Positions 23,309 to 26,926 of a stretch of DNA of 26,926 nt are shown in pieces. A program made the translations under genes and the position numbers. This stretch comes from a virus. The stretch lies in IMG/VR virus record IMGVR_UViG_3300046170_000370, positions 1 to 26,926 of that record, one strand, 5' to 3'. A model generated the notes under the pieces. That model had not been told where the DNA came from. It saw only the letters and a program-made list of their open reading frames with translations, and made no database searches. How positions within the stretch are numbered: the stretch's first letter is position 1; every line of letters starts with the position of its first letter.

Positions 23309-23624
23309 GGCTATCCCCCTCGGCGTAGGCCATAGAGTTAAGCAGGGTTTGTGTGCATCTAGCCGCAACACGGTATTGATGCCGGTGATTACGTAATACA
23401 GCTCGCGCGCTGTCATGCGGTAGTTTGTGATATCCATCTCGCCGCCGCTCTCGTTGCAGTAGCGGCACAGCTTATAACCGCCGTAGCTGTGGTCGATAAC
23501 GTAACGCTCTGGTATTGAGCGCCAGCGGCCTTCCTCATCTTTGCGGTATGTTTCCGCATCTCCGAAAATGGTGCGGTTTAGGTAGTCAACTTGTGCCTTG
23601 GCACATTGTCTTGGTGATTCTCAT
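23295..23624 (-). pseudogene. Probable zinc-finger gene with broken frame
   Basis: ATG 23624 overlaps the preceding stop (TAATG), then reads MRITKTM and stops after 12 codons. In the +1 frame the sequence continues as a convincing protein: CAKAQVDYLNRTIFGDAETY, EGRWRSIPERYVIDHSYGG, YKLCRYCNESGGE, then MDITNYRMTARELYYVITG. After LRLDAHK a second frame gives TLLNSMAYAEGDSRVQH and a stop at 23295. One extra base near 23605 and one missing A near 23345 (AAACCC) would unite these. An ATG at 23437 inside it could start a shorter protein. CxxC (CRYC) hints at zinc binding. Confidence is in a disrupted gene, not in the exact sites. Confidence 0.4.
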
Positions 23625-23746
23625 TAGAAGCCCCCCGTACAAATTACAAGCAGGGTGGTGGTGTTGGCTTCAAAGGTTATGCCGCGCTCCACTAGTCCAG
23701 CGCAAACCTGAGTCATTGATTCGATATCTTCACAGCGTATTTTCAT
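23624..23746 (-). CDS. Very small protein, 40 residues
   Basis: MKIRCEDIESMTQVCAGLVE ... TTTLLVICTGGF. AAAAGGAG lies eight bases before the ATG. The last codon overlaps the next ATG (TAATG). It has three cysteines and a hydrophobic end, but no clear membrane segment. No function can be assigned. Typical of densely packed early phage cassettes. Confidence 0.5.
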   Translation of the reverse strand: MKIRCEDIESMTQVCAGLVERGITFEANTTTLLVICTGGF

Positions 23747-23772
23747 TTCTTCATCTCCTTTTGAAAGATAGT

Positions 23773-23793
23773 GCCTGTTTTGAGGGGACAGGC
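23773..23793 (-). other. Leader hairpin upstream of the 40-residue gene
   Basis: GCCTGT (23773-23778) and ACAGGC (23788-23793) form a perfect six-pair stem with a nine-base loop. The hairpin lies about 20 bases upstream of the AAAAGGAG site. It follows a 12-codon ORF that begins with ATGA overlap at 23850. It could stabilise the mRNA end or insulate translation. Confidence 0.35.
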
Positions 23794-23846
23794 GGCCCAC
23801 CACGGATTAGCTTACGTAATCAATACCAGTGAACGAAATTCAGCAC

Positions 23847-24029
23847 TCATGATCGCACCCCCTTTGTTTGCAGTTCTTGGATCTGCTCAACTGCCGAGAT
23901 GTAATCTTTTCTTAGGTTGTGAAGTTCATACCTGAGTTCGCGGTTTTCTTCTGAGAGGCGAACGTACTCCGCCGTGATCTTCTCGTCTCGGCGCTGTTCC
24001 CATGTCTTTGCTCTAATGACTGCTGTCAT
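23847..24029 (-). CDS. Small coiled-coil protein, first gene of the leftward cassette
   Basis: A 60-residue protein, MTAVIRAKTWEQRRDEKITA then EYVRLSEENRELRYELHNLR and VEQIQELQ. Leucines and other hydrophobic residues recur in heptads from about residue 22 to 55, so it should form a coiled coil, perhaps a dimer with a basic N-terminus. GGAG lies eight bases before the ATG. It is the nearest gene to the large noncoding control region and is expected to be made early. A DNA-binding basic-zipper-like regulator is possible but unproven. Confidence 0.5.
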   Translation of the reverse strand: MTAVIRAKTWEQRRDEKITAEYVRLSEENRELRYELHNLRKDYISAVEQIQELQTKGVRS

Positions 24030-24074
24030 GATGTATCTCCGTGGTTAGAATTTATCGGGCAGGCTTTTGACCTA

Positions 24075-24095
24075 ACGAGTGAAACGAGTTCACTC
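24075..24095. repeat. Copy 1 of a 21-base hairpin repeat
   Basis: Identical over 21 bases to 24293-24313. Each copy holds GAGTGAA, a five-base loop ACGAG, and TTCACTC, a perfect seven-pair inverted repeat. Copy 1 lies 46 bases upstream of the leftward coiled-coil gene. Confidence 0.8.
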
Positions 24096-24292
24096 CGTCC
24101 GATGAACCTAGTATCTCAAATTACTTAGCACGATACTATGAATTATTACCACCCTGTTAGACCGTGTTACCCTATCAATAGGGGGGCTTATACCGTTTCG
24201 GTCTAGCACGAAATGCCTACCCTCGCCCTAATTACTGGGGTTGAATACAGACGGGATACAGGGTTCCCGTCGTGAGTCTTGGTACAACCCTG

Positions 24293-24313
24293 ACGAGTGA
24301 AACGAGTTCACTC
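24293..24313. repeat. Copy 2 of the 21-base hairpin repeat
   Basis: Identical to 24075-24095, 218 bases away and in the same orientation. The surrounding bases differ, so the identity is confined to the hairpin, as expected for a protein-binding or structured site rather than a recent large duplication. Confidence 0.8.
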
Positions 24314-24370
24314 AAGCCGGAGCATCCACCGTCATAAAGAGTGCAGTTATCAGGGCTTGCCCGCGCCTAT

Positions 24371-24441
24371 GTTAGTAACCACTAACCTGTTGGCGGCTCA
24401 GTGGTAAATCATTTTCCGATGGTAGGTTAGTAACCACTAAC
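24371..24441. repeat. Twin 16-base palindromes
   Basis: GTTAGTAACCACTAAC occurs at 24371-24386 and again at 24426-24441, 55 bases start to start (about five helical turns). Each is GTTAGT-AACC-ACTAAC, a perfect six-base dyad. Two dyads on the same face of the DNA suggest an operator pair for a dimeric repressor with looping or cooperativity, or origin iterons. Confidence 0.75.
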
Positions 24442-24508
24442 ATGGTCGTGGCTGGATAGCGTTAATAGTATTGGGTGGTTCCCGTCTCCACTCCCGCGTT
24501 TACCCAGC

Positions 24509-24549
24509 ACGGAGGTTTAAGGTTGCGCCGATGGCGCAGTTTTCTCCGT
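24509..24549 (+). other. Nested inverted repeats, possible terminator or structured RNA
   Basis: Outer arms ACGGAG (24509-24514) and CTCCGT (24544-24549) enclose an inner hairpin TGCGCC-GAT-GGCGCA (24524-24538) followed by GTTTTCT. The inner hairpin plus T-run could stop rightward transcription, although no rightward gene lies upstream; a small RNA or a protein/DNA recognition structure is possible. Confidence 0.4.
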
Positions 24550-24837
24550 CCTCGATCCTGCGGATCTGCGGTGAGCAGTCCAAACCGTACATCCACCAGC
24601 GTGGTTCCACCGGGGGGAGGGGGTGCATCGGCATCCCAGGCTGGAGGTGCCACCCAGATTTACTAGAGGTAAATTTCAGAAAAAAAAGGGAGGATACGTA
24701 GGTATTTAGTAATTAGGTGTTGGGGGATACTACGATTTTGCGGGGTTAGCGGGGAAGTTCCTGCGCTAAGTGTTCAGCGTACACCCCCTTGTCAAGTTTC
24801 CGCAAGTCTTTTTCGTAAAAAACTAGCACAATACCCC

Positions 24838-24866
24838 TTGCTTCGACTCTTATTCCTAATTACTAT
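24838..24866 (+). promoter_or_regulatory. Candidate promoter for the packaging operon
   Basis: -35 TTGCTT (24838-24843), spacer 17, -10 TACTAT (24861-24866), followed about 30 bases later by the first gene. An overlapping alternative is TTCGAC / TATATG. Matches are moderate to the sigma-70 consensus. No phage-type polymerase promoter was recognised. Confidence 0.45.
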
Positions 24867-24896
24867 ATGCATATCAAAATCAGGACTGCTGTATCC

Positions 24897-25133
24897 ATGT
24901 CTAGCACAGGTATGCTTGAAAAGAAGAGAATGCATCACGACCTTGTTGCTGGGGATGTGGAGCGTTTTCTAGCTGAGGGCGGTCAGATTACCCAGGTTAA
25001 TGAGCGGACTCCTGAGCAGGCTGACTGTGATTACTTCTTTGCTGGTGAGAAGAGGCAAAAGCATAGCCGCAGGATATCCCGCGAGTATGTGAGAGCCGCC
25101 AAAAAGAAGAAGCTGACCTTCAAAACCCTGTAG
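24897..25133 (+). CDS. Small basic protein before terminase genes
   Basis: A 78-residue protein from ATG 24897 (MSSTGMLEKKRMHHDLVAGD); an in-frame ATG at 24867 overlaps the promoter -10. The core GDVERFLAEGGQITQVNERT resembles short phage proteins with a (F)LxxGGxIxxV turn; the C-terminus is strongly basic (EYVRAAKKKKLTFKTL), so nucleic-acid binding is likely. AGGA lies 11 bases before the ATG. It precedes the small terminase by eight bases and is probably cotranscribed. A regulator of packaging or an early late-gene activator is only a guess. Confidence 0.5.
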   Translation: MSSTGMLEKKRMHHDLVAGDVERFLAEGGQITQVNERTPEQADCDYFFAGEKRQKHSRRISREYVRAAKKKKLTFKTL

Positions 25134-25141
25134 GGGGTTAT

Positions 25142-25537
25142 ATGGCTGACTTAGACGAAAAAGCCGCCGCCCATAAAGCTAAGCGTGAGGCGCGGAAAGC
25201 CAAGACCAAGGCCGGTCTAACTCATAATGACCTGAAAGCCCTGCCGGTTATGTCCCGCCGTAAGCAGACAGAGCGCCTGCATGAGCTAAAGGCTCAATTC
25301 CTATCTAACAAGAAACTCGGCCCCCTGGTTGAGAAGATGTTTGATATTGCAATGAACGATGAGCATGACGGTCAGATGCAAGCCATGAAGATGATTGCTG
25401 ACAAAATCCTGCCCACACAGTCCTTTTCTGCTGAATCTAAGAAATCCTCCGCAGTGCAAATCAACATATCTGGCCTACAAGTATCAGCTATAGAAGAAAA
25501 AGATATAAGCAAAGACGAGCCGGTGAGCATTCAGTAA
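25142..25537 (+). CDS. terS: Terminase small subunit
   Basis: A 131-residue protein directly before the large terminase, which is the main evidence. The N-terminus is basic and helical (AHKAKREARKAKTKAGLTHN), suited to DNA binding; the middle (LGPLVEKMFDIAMNDEHDGQ, MQAMKMIADKILPTQSF) is the part commonly conserved in podoviral small terminases. The tail is Lys/Glu-rich. It recognises the packaging site and presents DNA to the large subunit. AGGGGG precedes the ATG. It ends one base before the next gene. Confidence 0.7.
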   Translation: MADLDEKAAAHKAKREARKAKTKAGLTHNDLKALPVMSRRKQTERLHELKAQFLSNKKLGPLVEKMFDIAMNDEHDGQMQAMKMIADKILPTQSFSAESKKSSAVQINISGLQVSAIEEKDISKDEPVSIQ

Positions 25538-25538
25538 T

Positions 25539-26741
25539 ATGGCCTCATTAGACCTATCACTATTACCTTGGCAACAGACCGTAATGGAGTCTGATGCTCG
25601 TTTTAAGGTGGTAGCCGCTGGTCGCCGTACCGGTAAGTCCTACCTAGCCGCTATTTCTCTCATCCTAAAAGCCTTAGATGGGGAAGAAGGGAAGGTGTTT
25701 TATGTCGCGCCCACACAGGGGCAGGCACGGGACATCATGTGGCACACCATTTTTGACATAGCTGGTGAGATTATTGAGCGTAGCCATGTCAACAACCTAG
25801 AAATCACCCTAGCTGGTGGCAACACTATCTTCCTAAAGGGTGCTGACAGGCCCGACACCCTCCGTGGTGTCTCTCTTAAATACTTGGTTTTAGATGAGTA
25901 CGCATTCTGCAAGCCAGATGTATTCGACAACATCCTAAGACCCGCCTTAGCTGACAAGCAGGGTGACCTTTTAGCTATTGGAACACCTGAAGGCCGCAAC
26001 CACTTCTATGATATGTACATGGGTGCAGGCACATGGGATGGCTGGGAAGCCTTCCACTACACCTCATTTGATAACCCATTAGTTCCTAAGTCAGAGATTG
26101 AGCATGCAAGGCAGACCTTGCCGTCTTATGCCTTCCATCAAGAGTTTATGGCTAGCTTTGACGCCAGAACTGGATCGCTTTTTGACCCTGATAACTTCAT
26201 TTACCACGAAAAAGCCAATGAACCTGGAGATCACTATATCTCTATTGACTTGGCTGGCTTTAAACAACAGGGGCAGAGGAAGGCTAAGAAGCGTGATAAC
26301 TCCGCTATTGCCATCACTAAGGTCGCCCCATCAGGTAAGTGGTATGTAGAAGACATTATCTACGGTCAATGGTCACTGGATGAAACGTGCCAAAAGATAT
26401 TCGACGCAGTAGAAAAGTACAGACCCATAAAGGTAGGCATGGAAAGGGGTATTGCTCAACAAGCAGTCATGTCTCCTATGTCAGACCTGATGAGAAGGCG
26501 TGGACGATTGTTCCGCGTGGAACTCCTTACCCACGGCAACCAGAAAAAGGAAGACAGGATTGCGTGGGCGCTAGCGGGGCGCTTTGAGAACGGCATGATC
26601 TCTTTGAAAAAAGGAGATTGGAATGAGCGGTTTGTTGATGAGGCGTCAAATTTCCCCTCCACACTTGTCCATGATGACCTGATTGATGCCCTTGCATATT
26701 GCGACCAGATTGCACCAGATCGCTTACCTGGATGGCATTGA
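25539..26741 (+). CDS. terL: Terminase large subunit, ATPase and nuclease
   Basis: A 400-residue packaging motor. ATPase domain: Walker A GRRTGKS (28-34), Walker B YLVLDE (115-120), coupling motif GTPEG (148-152). Nuclease domain of RNase H type: D237 in SIDLAG, E302 in GMERG, and D379/D380 with D383 in HDDLIDAL. All main residues are present. The C-terminal tail after YCDQIA (PDRLPGWH) looks wrong: a near-duplicate of ten bases (26705-26714 and 26715-26724) shifts the frame, and removing one copy would give YCDQIAYLDGIELDDEWEPL, ending eight bases into the portal gene, as in typical phage operons. The conserved core is unaffected. The start follows the small subunit by one base. Confidence 0.92.
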   Translation: MASLDLSLLPWQQTVMESDARFKVVAAGRRTGKSYLAAISLILKALDGEEGKVFYVAPTQGQARDIMWHTIFDIAGEIIERSHVNNLEITLAGGNTIFLKGADRPDTLRGVSLKYLVLDEYAFCKPDVFDNILRPALADKQGDLLAIGTPEGRNHFYDMYMGAGTWDGWEAFHYTSFDNPLVPKSEIEHARQTLPSYAFHQEFMASFDARTGSLFDPDNFIYHEKANEPGDHYISIDLAGFKQQGQRKAKKRDNSAIAITKVAPSGKWYVEDIIYGQWSLDETCQKIFDAVEKYRPIKVGMERGIAQQAVMSPMSDLMRRRGRLFRVELLTHGNQKKEDRIAWALAGRFENGMISLKKGDWNERFVDEASNFPSTLVHDDLIDALAYCDQIAPDRLPGWH

Positions 26742-26796
26742 GCTAGATGATGAGTGGGAGCCCTTAGAAGACGCCGTGAGGATTTTAAATGGCTAA
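26686..26796 (+). pseudogene. Out-of-frame original C-terminus of the large terminase
   Basis: In a frame other than terL, IAYLDGIELDDEWEPLEDAV continues to TAA at 26796, overlapping the portal ATG by eight bases. Acidic, tryptophan and WEPL(D/E) endings are usual in this kind of terminase. Either it is the displaced tail of terL, or a separate 36-residue gene from ATG 26686. The first is more likely because the frame joins smoothly to YCDQIA when the ten-base near-repeat is collapsed. Confidence 0.55.
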
Positions 26797-26926
26797 ACTT
26801 GATAGCAAAGAACCTATTCTAGAACACCTTGGTGTAGAGCATGGCCTTGCAGAGTGGATGGAGGGCCTTCTTCAAGAGTGGAGATGGCACTATGAAGCCA
26901 ACTATGCTGACAAGCACGAAGAGTAC
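26789..26926 (+). CDS. Portal protein, 5' part only
   Basis: Open from ATG 26789 to the window edge, 46 codons: MAKLDSKEPILEHLGVEHGL then EWMEGLLQEWRWHYEANYAD. A helix rich in Trp and Glu followed by HYEANY...KHEEY is how podoviral portal proteins of marine phages begin, and position after terL fits. GAGG lies eight bases upstream of the ATG. The remaining roughly 500 residues are outside the window, so the assignment rests mainly on gene order. Confidence 0.6.
   Translation, partial: MAKLDSKEPILEHLGVEHGLAEWMEGLLQEWRWHYEANYADKHEEY

Larger units (their letters stand above)
24030..24896. promoter_or_regulatory. Large noncoding control region between leftward cassette and packaging genes
   Basis: 867 bases without a convincing gene: ORFs on both strands in 24462-24701 overlap one another, are Pro/Arg/Gly-rich and lack ribosome sites. 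Contents: two 21-base hairpin repeats (24075-24095, 24293-24313), two 16-base palindromes (24371-24386, 24426-24441), CCCTAT-CA-ATAGGG (24170-24183), GACGGGA-N8-TCCCGTC (24250-24271), nested inverted repeats (24509-24549), a G-rich run (24609-24622) and a rightward promoter before 24897. Candidates for its role are divergent promoters with operators, a replication origin, or a packaging (pac/cos) site beside terminase. None can be chosen from sequence alone. Confidence 0.6.

Noticed and set aside
23812-23850. 12-codon ORF (MSAEFRSLVLIT) with ATGA overlap
   Set aside because: Too short to call as a gene; could be a leader peptide or the stub of a broken gene, but nothing else supports it.
24371-24441. 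CRISPR-like array from repeated palindromes
   Set aside because: Only two copies of 16 bases, no further units, and no cas genes.
24462-24701. ORFs of about 60-76 codons on both strands in the control region
   Set aside because: They overlap each other, are rich in Pro, Arg and Gly, lack ribosome sites and run across inverted repeats.

Overview
The window looks like part of the genome of a temperate, short-tailed (podovirus-type) phage, probably of a marine proteobacterium. A small terminase, large terminase and the beginning of a portal gene lie at the right end. The left half holds a tail-fibre gene, tail tubular proteins A and B (T7 gp11/gp12 type), and three ejection/internal-virion proteins, the last 1394 residues long. 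A tyrosine integrase with its DUF4224-type partner, a Xre-type repressor and a tRNA-like attachment site mark it as temperate. No RNA polymerase, DNA polymerase, capsid gene, holin or free endolysin is visible; capsid genes presumably follow the portal outside the window. Because virion genes lie on both sides of an uninterrupted attP-like site, this is most simply the circular or virion form rather than an integrated prophage.

Layout: (1) 1-15666, rightward late virion genes. (2) 15667-18349, leftward early genes: small proteins, a PD-(D/E)XK-type nuclease, an HNH/NinG-like nuclease, a NinB-neighbourhood type protein and a helicase-loader-like protein. (3) 18350-18501, a divergent control region with an inverted repeat, then a rightward Xre repressor, single-strand-annealing recombinase, SSB-tail protein, DUF4224-like protein and integrase, to 21172. 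(4) 21173-21457, the attachment site, with a 45-base match to the 3' half of a tRNA and three arm-like 9-10 base repeats. (5) 21458-24029, a leftward cassette with a ParB-like protein and many very small genes, several with zinc-binding cysteines. (6) 24030-24896, a non-coding region rich in twin inverted repeats. (7) 24897 to the end, rightward packaging genes.

Genes are tightly packed, with many TAATG, ATGA and GTGA overlaps that imply coupled translation. The two convergent operons meeting at 15666/15667 each appear to have their terminator inside the opposing gene.

The most unusual thread is a set of apparent reading-frame breaks in otherwise convincing genes: tail fibre (two, compensating), SSB-tail gene (three), the NinB-neighbourhood gene, one zinc-finger gene, and the terminase C-terminus. 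The rest of the late region is long and intact. Whether these are indel errors in the assembly, decay, or recoding cannot be settled from the sequence alone; reads would decide it.
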